Positions 40,555 to 48,340 of a stretch of DNA of 64,000 nucleotides are shown one piece after another (the stretch's first letter is position 1; each line of letters begins with the position of its first letter). The stretch comes from Coriobacteriaceae bacterium. Its GTDB lineage: Bacteria > Actinomycetota > Coriobacteriia > Coriobacteriales > Coriobacteriaceae. The notes beneath the pieces are model-generated. The model was given only the letters and a program-made list of their open reading frames with translations, was not told the DNA's origin and did not search any database. Position numbers and translations under genes: made by a program. The DNA lies in contig DAJPGB010000001.1 of NCBI GenBank assembly GCA_025992855.1, forward strand, positions 992,001 to 1,056,000, given 5' to 3'.

Positions 40555-41412
40555 GTGGAAACGAATATTCAAAAGATGCAGGTGCTGCTGGAGACGGTGC
40601 GCGCCGGAAGCTTTACGCGTGCTGCCGAGCGCCTGAGCTATTCGCAGTCGGGCGTGAGCCGTATGGTGGCCGATCTTGAGGCCGATTGGGGCTTTAAGGT
40701 GCTCGGCCGCAGTCGCGAGGGCGTAGTGCTTTCTGCCGACGGGCGGCAGGTCATGCCGGCGGTTGAGGCGCTCTGCGAGGAATTCACTCGCTTGCAGCGA
40801 CGGGTGGATGAGATGCGCGGGCTCATGCGCGGCAAAATCTGCATCGGTACGTTTTCGAGCGTGGCGACCCACGTGCTGCCGCCGGTGATTGCGCGCTTTC
40901 GTGCCGATCATCCGGACGTCGATTATGAGTTGCTGATGGGTGATTACTCAGAGATTGAACAATGGGTGGCTGAGGGTCGTTGTGACCTGGGCTTTATCCC
41001 GCGCGAGCCACGCGGCGCCGGCATGGCGTCGCGACCGTTGGTGCAAGACGAGCTGATGGCCGTGGTGCCAGCGGACTCCTCGCTTGCCACCGCGGAGGTC
41101 GTTTCCCTTGCCGATTTGGCCAACGAGCAGTTTATCCTGCTGGAACGCGGTAGCGACGACGAGATTACGCCGCTGTTTCGCCGCGCAGGCCTGGCGGTGC
41201 GCTCTAAGCTGTCGACCTGGGATGACTATGCGATTATGGCCATGGTCGAGGACGGCCTGGGCGTGAGTGTTCTTCCCGCGCTCATCTTGCGCCGCTGTCA
41301 GTTCGATGTTGCCGTGCGCCCACTCGAGGGACATCCTCATCGGCAGATCAACGCCATATATCGAACGGCCGACGTTTCGCTTGCCGCTGCTCGATTCCTT
41401 GAATACCTCTAA
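40555..41412 (+). CDS. LysR-family transcriptional regulator
   Basis: A 285-residue LysR protein. HTH residues 1-65 (SFTRAAERLSYSQSGVSRMV); effector domain with RGKICIGTFSSVATHVLPPV and WDDYAIMAMVEDGLGVSVLP, closely resembling the LysR at 572. The start is GTG 40555 with GGAGG upstream. It is divergent from an EamA transporter that it probably controls. A 160-base gap with the aminotransferase promoter follows. Confidence 0.88.
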   Translation: METNIQKMQVLLETVRAGSFTRAAERLSYSQSGVSRMVADLEADWGFKVLGRSREGVVLSADGRQVMPAVEALCEEFTRLQRRVDEMRGLMRGKICIGTFSSVATHVLPPVIARFRADHPDVDYELLMGDYSEIEQWVAEGRCDLGFIPREPRGAGMASRPLVQDELMAVVPADSSLATAEVVSLADLANEQFILLERGSDDEITPLFRRAGLAVRSKLSTWDDYAIMAMVEDGLGVSVLPALILRRCQFDVAVRPLEGHPHRQINAIYRTADVSLAAARFLEYL

Positions 41413-41514
41413 ACGCGTGCATGTCATTGTCTGCTTTGGGCAAATCTCGGAGTCCGGTACATTTTCTTATGAAATTGAACTATCGAATGAGGTGCCGCGT
41501 TATACTGCTTGCTA

Positions 41515-41534
41515 AATTGAACCATGGTTCAATT
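41515..41534. promoter_or_regulatory. 20-bp perfect palindrome, candidate operator
   Basis: AATTGAACCATGGTTCAATT is a perfect palindrome just downstream of a TATACT -10-like box (about 41501), so a bound protein would block transcription. The half-site ATTGAAC also occurs nearby at about 41474 and 41547. The downstream gene starts with an XRE-type HTH, so autoregulation is a natural guess. Confidence 0.7.
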
Positions 41535-41574
41535 CGTGTTCTATAAATTGAACTTTGCCAGCAAGGAGGTTCTA

Positions 41575-43095
41575 GTGGCCCAAGAGACGTTTAGCGATCG
41601 CCTGCGACAGGCTATGTCCGATCGCGACGTTCGCCAGTCGGACGTGATCCGCGCATCGGAGATGCTCGGCAAAAAACTCGGCAAGAGTCAGATGAGCCAA
41701 TATGTGGGCGGCAAGACGATCCCGCGGCGCGATGTGGCCGAGCTGCTCGCCCGTATTTTGGAGGTCGATGTTACCTGGCTGCTTGCCGGCGACGCCGATC
41801 AAGGCGAGGCATCATCACCCCGCAACGATTCCAAGCCCGAACCCCATCCCTCAGCTCAAATTGCAAGGAGCACCACCATGCGTACTTTTTCTAAATCCAC
41901 CAAGCTCGATAACGTCCTGTATGACGTGCGCGGTCCCGTCGTCGACGAGGCCGCCCGTATGGAGGACGAGGGCGAGCGCATCCTCAAGCTCAATATCGGC
42001 AACCCGGCGCCCTTCGGTTTCCGCACACCCGATGAGGTCATCAAGGACATGCGCCAGCAGCTGCCCGACTGCGAAGGCTATTCCAACTCGCGTGGCCTGT
42101 TCTCCGCGCGCAAGGCGATCATGCAGTATTCGCAGATCAAGGGCCTGCCCAACGTTCAGATGGAGCATATCTACACGGGCAACGGCGTGTCCGAGCTCAT
42201 TCAGCTTTCGATGAACGCGCTGCTCGACAATGGCGACGAGATTCTGATCCCCAGCCCCGACTATCCGCTCTGGACGGCGTGCGCAACCCTTGCTGGCGGT
42301 CATCCCGTACATTATCTGTGCGATGAGCAGGCGGATTGGTATCCCGACCTGGAGGATATGGAGTCCAAGATCACGAGCGCGACCAAGGCCCTCGTCATCA
42401 TCAACCCCAATAACCCCACGGGCTCGGTCTATCCGCGCGAGGTACTCGAGGGCATCGTCGAGATTGCGCGCAGGCATCAGCTGATGATCTTTGCCGACGA
42501 GATCTACGACCGCCTGTGCATGGACGGTTATGAGCATGTCTCGATCGCTTCACTCGCTCCCGACCTGCCCTGCGTCACCTTTAGCGGCCTGTCCAAGTCG
42601 CACATGATCGCGGGCTACCGTATTGGCTGGATGGTGCTTTCGGGCAACCAGCGCTGCATGAGCGACTTTATTATGGGCATCAACATGCTCTCGAACATGC
42701 GCCTGTGCTCTAATGTCCCGGCTCAGTCGATCGTCCAGACGGCGCTCGGCGGCCATCAGTCGGTCAACGACTACATCCGTCCCGGCGGTCGTGTCTACGA
42801 GCAGCGCAACTTTGTGTATGAGGCGCTCAACAAGATCGACGGCATCTCGGTGGTCAAGCCGCGCGCGGCGTTCTACATCTTCCCCAAGATGGATGTGAAG
42901 AAGTTCAACATCACCGACGACGAGCAGTTTGCCCTTGACCTGCTGCACGAGAAGAAGATCCTGATCACGCGCGGCGGCGGCTTTAACTGGGCCGAGCCCG
43001 ATCACTTCCGTATCGTGTACCTGCCGCGCATGGAAGTGCTCAAAGAGTCCCTCGAAGATCTCGCCGACTTCTTCGATCATTACCGCCAGAGCTAG
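41575..43095 (+). CDS. XRE-type HTH fused to class I aminotransferase (AlaA-like)
   Basis: A 506-residue fusion. Residues 1-75 form an HTH (FSDRLRQAMSDRDVRQSDVI, KSQMSQYVGGKTIPRRDVAE). A linker of about 25 residues leads to an AlaA-type alanine aminotransferase: LNIGNPAPFGFRTPDEV, NPNNPTGSVYP, and the PLP lysine in FSGLSKSHMIAGYRIGW (near residue 340). GTG 41575 has AAGGAGG upstream. Inside the linker, AAGGAGCACCACC precedes an in-frame ATG at 41878 that would give a free 405-residue enzyme, the normal AlaA length. The gene may therefore make two products. A 20-bp palindrome precedes it. Confidence 0.88.
   Translation: MAQETFSDRLRQAMSDRDVRQSDVIRASEMLGKKLGKSQMSQYVGGKTIPRRDVAELLARILEVDVTWLLAGDADQGEASSPRNDSKPEPHPSAQIARSTTMRTFSKSTKLDNVLYDVRGPVVDEAARMEDEGERILKLNIGNPAPFGFRTPDEVIKDMRQQLPDCEGYSNSRGLFSARKAIMQYSQIKGLPNVQMEHIYTGNGVSELIQLSMNALLDNGDEILIPSPDYPLWTACATLAGGHPVHYLCDEQADWYPDLEDMESKITSATKALVIINPNNPTGSVYPREVLEGIVEIARRHQLMIFADEIYDRLCMDGYEHVSIASLAPDLPCVTFSGLSKSHMIAGYRIGWMVLSGNQRCMSDFIMGINMLSNMRLCSNVPAQSIVQTALGGHQSVNDYIRPGGRVYEQRNFVYEALNKIDGISVVKPRAAFYIFPKMDVKKFNITDDEQFALDLLHEKKILITRGGGFNWAEPDHFRIVYLPRMEVLKESLEDLADFFDHYRQS
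41878..43095 (+). CDS. alaA: Internal-start form: stand-alone AlaA-like aminotransferase
   Basis: This is the same frame as the HTH fusion, read from the internal ATG at 41878 (MRTFSKSTKLDNVLYDVRGP). The start has its own AAGGAG seven bases upstream, within the linker. The product, 405 residues, would be a complete pyridoxal-phosphate enzyme converting pyruvate and glutamate to alanine and 2-oxoglutarate. Whether both forms are made is not known; it is listed because the internal site is as good as the main one. Confidence 0.5.
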   Translation: MRTFSKSTKLDNVLYDVRGPVVDEAARMEDEGERILKLNIGNPAPFGFRTPDEVIKDMRQQLPDCEGYSNSRGLFSARKAIMQYSQIKGLPNVQMEHIYTGNGVSELIQLSMNALLDNGDEILIPSPDYPLWTACATLAGGHPVHYLCDEQADWYPDLEDMESKITSATKALVIINPNNPTGSVYPREVLEGIVEIARRHQLMIFADEIYDRLCMDGYEHVSIASLAPDLPCVTFSGLSKSHMIAGYRIGWMVLSGNQRCMSDFIMGINMLSNMRLCSNVPAQSIVQTALGGHQSVNDYIRPGGRVYEQRNFVYEALNKIDGISVVKPRAAFYIFPKMDVKKFNITDDEQFALDLLHEKKILITRGGGFNWAEPDHFRIVYLPRMEVLKESLEDLADFFDHYRQS

Positions 43096-43119
43096 TGGGA
43101 TAGAAGTTCCGCACTATGA

Positions 43120-43155
43120 AAAGCTCCCTGCAGTTGTTTTGCTGCAGGGAGCTTT
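43120..43155. terminator. Two-way terminator between aminotransferase and def genes
   Basis: Perfect 14-bp stem AAAGCTCCCTGCAG / CTGCAGGGAGCTTT with an eight-base loop, T-rich on both sides, between convergent genes. Confidence 0.9.
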
Positions 43156-43170
43156 CTTGAATCGGCGGAA

Positions 43171-43581
43171 CTAAATAACGATTCCGCAACAGTGGTCGAT
43201 TTCGTGCTGGATGATCTCGGCGGTGTAGCCCGAGAAGTTTTTGATGCGGTGGACGAAGTTCTCGTCCAAATACTCAACCTTAATGCGGCGATAGCGGGTG
43301 CAGGGACGCTCGCCGATCAGCGAGAGGCATCCTTCGCTCGTCTGATAGGCATTGACCTGTTCAAGAATTTGAGGGTTGTACATCAGGAGCGCCCTGTTGC
43401 CGTCCTTTACGCAGATGATGCGTTTGCGCACACCGATCATGTTGGCGGCGAGCCCCACGCACTCGTGCTCATGCTCGTGGAGTGTATCCAGGAGGTCCTG
43501 CCCGGTCGCGGCATCGTCGGGCCCCGCGTCTTCGGAAGGCAGGCGCAAAAAGAACTCGGATTTCATGATGGGCTTAATCAT
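43171..43581 (-). CDS. def: Peptide deformylase
   Basis: A 136-residue metalloenzyme that removes the N-formyl group from new proteins. The three motifs are canonical or near: CVGLAANMIG (motif 1), SEGCLSL (motif 2) and IQHEIDHC (motif 3, with the catalytic glutamate). The start at 43581 has GAGGAG upstream; longer frames lack a site. It is shorter than E. coli Def (169) and resembles the compact type found in gut anaerobes. The deviant paralogue is at 35541. Confidence 0.88.
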   Translation of the reverse strand: MIKPIMKSEFFLRLPSEDAGPDDAATGQDLLDTLHEHEHECVGLAANMIGVRKRIICVKDGNRALLMYNPQILEQVNAYQTSEGCLSLIGERPCTRYRRIKVEYLDENFVHRIKNFSGYTAEIIQHEIDHCCGIVI

Positions 43582-43786
43582 GGCGGGCTCCTCATGTCTT
43601 ATGCTTTCGTGGACTTTTAATAATAGCGCGGAAGGAAAGCTGCGCGTCCGCGTTACAATCTTTTGACGTTGGACCATGTTGCCAGATTCGTCGTGTACGG
43701 CGTCTGGCGTAAGTCTAGGGCTCATTTTTCGCCCTGGACTGTTCCTCTGGGGCGATGCGACTGTCGTTCCAAGAGGAAGGAAATGC

Positions 43787-45202
43787 ATGGGGAGCAAATC
43801 TCAGCAACAAGTTCAAGCAACGCCATCGGCCACTGCGGCACTTCTCGTCGTTATGTATATTGCAGCCTTTGTTGCCGCGTTTAACGAGAACATCATTAAC
43901 GTGGCGTTGCACGACATTATGGCAGCCTTTTCGGTGAGTGCCACCACGGCGCAGTGGCTCGTTTCGGGCTACATGATCGTGACGTCGATCTTTACGGCCA
44001 TCATGGCCTTCCTGTCCGGCCGTTTCTCGACGCGCAAGCTGTTGTTTTTCGCATGCGGATGTATGGTCGCCGGCGAAGTCCTGTGTCTGATCGCTCCGTC
44101 GTTTAGCGTTTTGCTACCAAGTCGTATTTTGCAGGCTGCGGGATCGGGCATCTTGTTCCCGCTCATGATGAACGTGGTGCTGTCTTGCGCCCCGCGCGAG
44201 AAGCTCGGTCTGTATCTTAGCCTGGGCGGTGCCTGCATTACGCTAGGGCCGGCGTTTGGACCCGTAATCAGCGGTCTTATGTGCACGTTGTTCGGCTGGA
44301 GGGCGGTGTTCGTAGTGCCGCTGGTGGGCGGCATTGTGGTCGCTGCGGCGGGCGTTAAGCTTGTTCAGAATGTCGGAGAGCGCTCGAGCACCACGCTTGA
44401 TATTCTGTCGGTTGTTTTGCTCGCCGCCGGCATTACGGCATTCGTGTATTCCGTAGGCGAGTTCTCGACCAATCCGATTGCCGGCATCGTGGCGCTTTTC
44501 GCCGCCATTGTGCTGCTCGGCCTGTTTGCGGCCCGTCAGCTCAAGCTCGAGCATCCGGTGCTTAACGTGCGTCCCATGGCGAGCGTTCGTTTTTGGCCCG
44601 CGTGCCTGCTTGTGGTGGTGTCGATGATGACGACGTTCTCGATGAGCGTTTTGTTGCCGCTCTATTTTGAGGGCGCATACGGCATGACCGCACTTATTGC
44701 GGGCTTGCTCATTTTGCCGGCGATTGCCTGCAACGCCGTGACCTCGATTGTGGGCGGACGCGTGATGGACGCCCGTGGCGCATGGCCGCTGCTGCCGGTC
44801 GGCTTTGCCTTGATTGCCGTGGGGCAGACTGCCATCTCGATGACGGCGGCAAGTATGAACATCGGCGTCGTCGTGGCGCTGACCGTTGTGGTGTATGCCG
44901 GAGTCGGTTTGGTGCTGAGCCCCTCGCAAACGGCCGGCTTGGAGACGCTGCCTGCCGCTGAGCATCCCCACGGAACGGCATTGCTTAACACGTGGAACAT
45001 GATTGCCGCATCGTTTGGCCCATCGCTGTTTATCGGTCTGCTCTCGAGTTCTGCGGCGACTGCCGGCGCGGCTGGCGCTGCGACCGACGTTGCCCAGGCG
45101 ATTGGATTTGCAGCTGCCGTGCGTGTGGCGGCTGTGATTGCCGTGGTCGGGTCTGCGACGTCGCTGGTGTACGCTCGTCGCGAGTCGCACATGTCGCATT
45201 AA
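43787..45202 (+). CDS. MFS transporter, DHA2 (14-helix) drug efflux type
   Basis: A 471-residue permease. Signature sequences of the DHA2 family are FNENIINVALHDIMAAFSVS (motif D1-like), TTAQWLVSGYMIV, FLSGRFSTRKLLF (motif A) and GGACITLGPAFGPVISGLM (motif C, antiporter). AAGAGGAAGG precedes the ATG at 43787. Such pumps export drugs, bile acids or metabolites by proton antiport. No regulator is adjacent. The 205 bases before it hold no other gene. Confidence 0.88.
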   Translation: MGSKSQQQVQATPSATAALLVVMYIAAFVAAFNENIINVALHDIMAAFSVSATTAQWLVSGYMIVTSIFTAIMAFLSGRFSTRKLLFFACGCMVAGEVLCLIAPSFSVLLPSRILQAAGSGILFPLMMNVVLSCAPREKLGLYLSLGGACITLGPAFGPVISGLMCTLFGWRAVFVVPLVGGIVVAAAGVKLVQNVGERSSTTLDILSVVLLAAGITAFVYSVGEFSTNPIAGIVALFAAIVLLGLFAARQLKLEHPVLNVRPMASVRFWPACLLVVVSMMTTFSMSVLLPLYFEGAYGMTALIAGLLILPAIACNAVTSIVGGRVMDARGAWPLLPVGFALIAVGQTAISMTAASMNIGVVVALTVVVYAGVGLVLSPSQTAGLETLPAAEHPHGTALLNTWNMIAASFGPSLFIGLLSSSAATAGAAGAATDVAQAIGFAAAVRVAAVIAVVGSATSLVYARRESHMSH

Positions 45203-45354
45203 TGTGTGCACATAGATTCTGCAGCTAGATTGGATGGCAACACCATAAACTAATTGACGTTTTGCCGAGAGGCATGAATGTTTAAAGCGCAAAGAGTGCG
45301 CGACGGGCCCCGCGAATGGGGCGATGATGCCCGAGAGGGCCAAGAAGGAGTCTC

Positions 45355-46275
45355 ATGTCCGAGAACGAAGAGATCATGAACGAGACCGAGAACGAGACCA
45401 TGGCTGCCGAGGTTGAGGCAGTCGAGACCGTGGAGACCGAAGCTGCCGAGGTTGAGGCTGCTGACGAGGTTTCCGCCGAGGAGGAGGCCGAGGTTGTCGA
45501 GGCCACCGTTGATTACGATGACGAAGAGCTGATGGACAAGATGCAGAAGGCCGCCCGCCTGCTGCGTAGCCGTCGCTTTGCTATTTCCAAGGAGGAGGAG
45601 GCCAAGGCCGAGCGCATGGCGAACATCGAGCGCGCCATCAAGCTTCTTGACCTCAAGCCCAAGATGGAGCAGAAGGAAATGTCCGACCTGCTGGGCATGC
45701 GCCTTCGTGAGCTCGATGGTCTGATGGCCGAGGCCGAGGCTGCCGATCTGGTCGGCCGCATCGACGACGCCGAGGGCGATATGCGCAAGATCGTCGTCTT
45801 CGCTGCCGAGGATGCCGCTGAGGGCCTGGTCGAGCTTGCCAACAAGAAGGAGAAGCTTCTGCCCGAGCTTTCTTACGAGGAGGCCACCGAGCTGATGGCC
45901 GCTCTCGATAAGGTTATCGCTCCGCTCGTCGCCATGGGCCTGGACGAGGACCGCGGTCCTCGCGGCGGTCGTGACGATCGCGGTGGCCGTGGCGGCGACC
46001 GTGGCGGTCGCGGCGGCTTTGGCGATCGCGGTGGCCGTGGCGGTGACCGCGGCGGTCGCGGTGGCGATCGCGGCGGCCGTGGCGGCTTTGGTGACCGCGG
46101 CGGCGACCGTGGCGGTCGCGGCGGCTTTGGTGGCAACCGTGGTGGTTATGGTGACCGCGGCGGCGACCGTGGCGGTCGCGGCGGCTTTGGTGGCAACCGT
46201 GGTAACGACCGCGGCGGTCGTGGTGGCGACCGTGGCGGCCGCAACGGCGGCGGCTTCCGCGGTAACCGCTTCTAG
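45355..46275 (+). CDS. Winged-helix-like protein with C-terminal RGG-box domain
   Basis: A 306-residue protein in three parts. Residues 1-55 are highly acidic (alternating E, V, A and T). Residues 60-195 are helical and could be a winged helix-turn-helix (IERAIKLLDLKPKMEQKEMS, LLGMRLRELDGLMAEAEAAD, DMRKIVVFAAEDAAEGLVEL). Residues 200-306 are a low-complexity tract of GDRGGRGG and GGFGGNRGG repeats. RGG boxes bind RNA and drive condensation in eukaryotes; in bacteria they are known mainly in a few helicases and RNA-binding proteins. AAGGAG precedes the ATG. A role in RNA or nucleoid binding is an inference. Confidence 0.75.
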   Translation: MSENEEIMNETENETMAAEVEAVETVETEAAEVEAADEVSAEEEAEVVEATVDYDDEELMDKMQKAARLLRSRRFAISKEEEAKAERMANIERAIKLLDLKPKMEQKEMSDLLGMRLRELDGLMAEAEAADLVGRIDDAEGDMRKIVVFAAEDAAEGLVELANKKEKLLPELSYEEATELMAALDKVIAPLVAMGLDEDRGPRGGRDDRGGRGGDRGGRGGFGDRGGRGGDRGGRGGDRGGRGGFGDRGGDRGGRGGFGGNRGGYGDRGGDRGGRGGFGGNRGNDRGGRGGDRGGRNGGGFRGNRF

Positions 46276-46277
46276 GG

Positions 46278-46304
46278 GTTACGCGGTTCTACGAACCGCG
46301 TAAC
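46278..46304 (+). terminator. Hairpin after the RGG-box gene
   Basis: Perfect 11-bp stem GTTACGCGGTT / AACCGCGTAAC with loop CTACG, two bases after the stop codon. No T-tract follows. Confidence 0.7.
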
Positions 46305-46346
46305 TAGTTGACGCTGCGCGCCACCCAGGGCGACAATTTGTCATTC

Positions 46347-46388
46347 AAAAGGCAAGGCATGACCAGAAGGTCTATGCCTTGCCTTTTT
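46347..46388. terminator. Strong two-way terminator hairpin
   Basis: AAAAGGCAAGGCAT ... ATGCCTTGCCTTTT, a 14-bp stem with an inner GACC/GGTC stem, flanked by A- and T-runs so it can end transcription in either direction. Confidence 0.85.
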
Positions 46389-46454
46389 CATGCCAACTTG
46401 TTCGCCCTGGGCGGCGCTCGCTGGCGTTGCCAAAACATCGGCGTTGCCTTGATC

Positions 46455-46495
46455 AAAACCTGCCAAAAAGGGACAGGTTTATTTTGGTCGGTTTT
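46455..46495. repeat. Hairpin element family D, copy 2
   Basis: AAAACCTGCCAAAA and TTTTGGTCGGTTTT (12 of 14 paired) around the loop AGGGACAGGTTTA, nearly the loop of copy 1 at 24425-24459. Confidence 0.7.
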
Positions 46496-46523
46496 ATCTG
46501 AGCAAACGTGGTTGTCTATCGCA

Positions 46524-46585
46524 ATGTAGTCGTTGGGAACGTTCTTGTTTGAGTAGTCGTTTAAGAGCGTCCCCAATGACTACAT
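46524..46585. repeat. Long inverted repeat, family A copy 2
   Basis: 23-base arms (20 paired) around a 16-base loop ending TAGTCGTTT, the same loop ending as in the copy at 2958-3014. Both have TTGGGA opposite TCCCCAA in the arms. Confidence 0.8.
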
Positions 46586-46588
46586 AGC

Positions 46589-46656
46589 ATGAGAGTGGAT
46601 AATCTCCCGGTTTGAGCCTGCATTCAAGCTCAAAGTGGGAGATTATCCACTCTCAT
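46589..46656. repeat. Very stable 68-base hairpin
   Basis: A perfect 20-bp outer stem ATGAGAGTGGATAATCTCCC continues, after a two-base mismatch, into a TTTGAGC/GCTCAAA stem with a 10-base loop. It is the last of five hairpins in the 420-base gap between the RGG-box gene and pdxT; that gap contains no gene. Confidence 0.85.
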
Positions 46657-46696
46657 TTGTTGTATGTCCGAAAATCCACGCTCGTTTAAATTCTGC

Positions 46697-47284
46697 CTAC
46701 ATTTGTAGGAACAGTTCGTGGAGGCGGGTATCGTCGTCGAGCTCGGGGTGGAAGGTTACGCCGAGCTGGTTGCCCTGACGGGCGGCGACAATACGACCGT
46801 CGACTTTCGCTAAGGCCTTGGCGTCGCCGTGGACCTCGACGATGCGGGGCGCGCGGATAAACGTCAGCGGCACTTCACCGTCGATGCCGGCTACCTGCCC
46901 CTTGGTTCGAAAGCTGCCGAGCTGCCTGCCGTAGGCATTGCGCTCGACAAGTACATCCATGGTTTCCAGACGCGGCGTGCCCTTATCGTCATGGGCGGCA
47001 AGGTCGTGAGCCAGTAGGATCAGGCCGGCGCAGGTGCCCAGGACGGGCATACCTTCAGCGATACGGGCACGAAGCTCCTCGAGCATGCCCAACTCATCAA
47101 GCAGCTTCCCTTGAACGGTAGACTCGCCGCCGGGAAGCACCAGACGGTCAAAGTCCTGCTTCAAATCAGCCGCCTGCCTCAGCTCAATACAGTGTGCGCC
47201 AAGCTCGAATAGTCTTGCCTCGTGCTCGGCAAAAGCGCCTTGGACCGCCAGCACGGCAACCGTTTGGTCTGCATAATCGCTCAT
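46697..47284 (-). CDS. pdxT: Pyridoxal 5'-phosphate synthase glutaminase subunit PdxT
   Basis: A 195-residue class I glutamine amidotransferase that supplies ammonia to PdxS. The sequence shows AVLAVQGAFAEHE, LVLPGGESTV, the nucleophile GTCAGLILLA and the His-Glu pair in VTFHPELDDD. AAAGGATC precedes the ATG. It lies 20 bases after pdxS and is cotranscribed with it. Product: the glutaminase half of the 24-mer PLP synthase complex. Confidence 0.95.
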   Translation of the reverse strand: MSDYADQTVAVLAVQGAFAEHEARLFELGAHCIELRQAADLKQDFDRLVLPGGESTVQGKLLDELGMLEELRARIAEGMPVLGTCAGLILLAHDLAAHDDKGTPRLETMDVLVERNAYGRQLGSFRTKGQVAGIDGEVPLTFIRAPRIVEVHGDAKALAKVDGRIVAARQGNQLGVTFHPELDDDTRLHELFLQM

Positions 47285-47304
47285 GTGCGATCCTTTCTGC
47301 TGGA

Positions 47305-48195
47305 CTAGCGCCCGCGCTCTTCCATGATAATCTCGATTTCGTCGGCGTTAATGCCCACCATGGCCTCGCCCAGGTCCTTCGAAAGCTCGGCGATGAGCCT
47401 GGCATCGGTGAAGTTTGCCACGGCCTTGACGATGGCAGCGGCGCGCTTGGCGGGGTCGCCGCTCTTAAAGATGCCCGAGCCGACAAAGACGCCCTCGGCA
47501 CCCAGCTGCATCATCAGCGCGGCATCGGCCGGGGTCGCTACGCCGCCGGCGGCAAAGTTCACGACGGGAAGCTTGCCCGTGGCATGGACCTCGCGTACCA
47601 GCTCGACCGGAACCTGCAGTTGCTTGGCTGCCTCAAAGAGCTCGTCGTCGCGCAGGGCAACAACGTCGCGGATCTGCTTTTGGATCTTGCGCATGTGACG
47701 CACGGCCTGAACGACGTCGCCCGTACCCGGCTCACCCTTGGTGCGAATCATAGTGGCGCCCTCGGCAACACGGCGCAACGCCTCGCCCAGATCGCGGGCG
47801 CCGCAGACAAACGGCACGTCAAACTGGGTCTTGTCGATGTGATAGACCTCATCGGCGGGGGAGAGAACCTCGGACTCGTCGATGTAATCGATCTCGATGG
47901 CCTGCAGGACCTGCGCCTCGACAATGTGACCGATGCGGCACTTGGCCATGACGGGGATGGAGACGGCCTCTTGGATGCCCTTGATCATCTTGGGGTCGCT
48001 CATGCGCGAGACGCCGCCTGCGGCGCGGATGTCGGCCGGGATGCGCTCGAGTGCCATGACGGCGCAGGCGCCTGCCTCCTCGGCGATGCGTGCCTGCTCG
48101 GGCGTGGTGACGTCCATGATGACGCCGCCCTTGAGCATCTGCGCGAGTTCGCGATTGAGTTTGACGCGATCGGCCTTGCTGGTCTGTTCTGCCAT
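47305..48195 (-). CDS. pdxS: Pyridoxal 5'-phosphate synthase subunit PdxS
   Basis: A 296-residue TIM-barrel enzyme that builds PLP from ribose 5-phosphate, glyceraldehyde 3-phosphate and ammonia. Highly conserved segments: KGGVIMDVTTPEQARIAEEA, ALERIPADIRAAGGVSRMSD, VMAKCRIGHIVEAQ, MIRTKGEPGTGDVV and NFAAGGVATPADAALMMQLG. ATG 48195 has AAGGGAG upstream. It is divergent from the MocR/PdxR-type regulator at 48341, the standard arrangement of this pathway in actinobacteria. Confidence 0.97.
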   Translation of the reverse strand: MAEQTSKADRVKLNRELAQMLKGGVIMDVTTPEQARIAEEAGACAVMALERIPADIRAAGGVSRMSDPKMIKGIQEAVSIPVMAKCRIGHIVEAQVLQAIEIDYIDESEVLSPADEVYHIDKTQFDVPFVCGARDLGEALRRVAEGATMIRTKGEPGTGDVVQAVRHMRKIQKQIRDVVALRDDELFEAAKQLQVPVELVREVHATGKLPVVNFAAGGVATPADAALMMQLGAEGVFVGSGIFKSGDPAKRAAAIVKAVANFTDARLIAELSKDLGEAMVGINADEIEIIMEERGR

Positions 48196-48340
48196 GGTTG
48201 CTCCCTTGGTTGGCATGTGCATTGCTTGACGGAACATCCTATCGGGGAGCTGGGTATGGCAAAATACTCAGTTTTCGAGATAATAATAATGTCAGCCTAA
48301 TACCAGATTGAACAGCTCGATAAGGTCAGGTGGCAAACTC

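Noticed and set aside
45958..46275. Tandem GC-rich repeats that look like a repeat array
   Set aside because: They are in-frame codons of the RGG box, without unique spacers, so not a CRISPR array or satellite.
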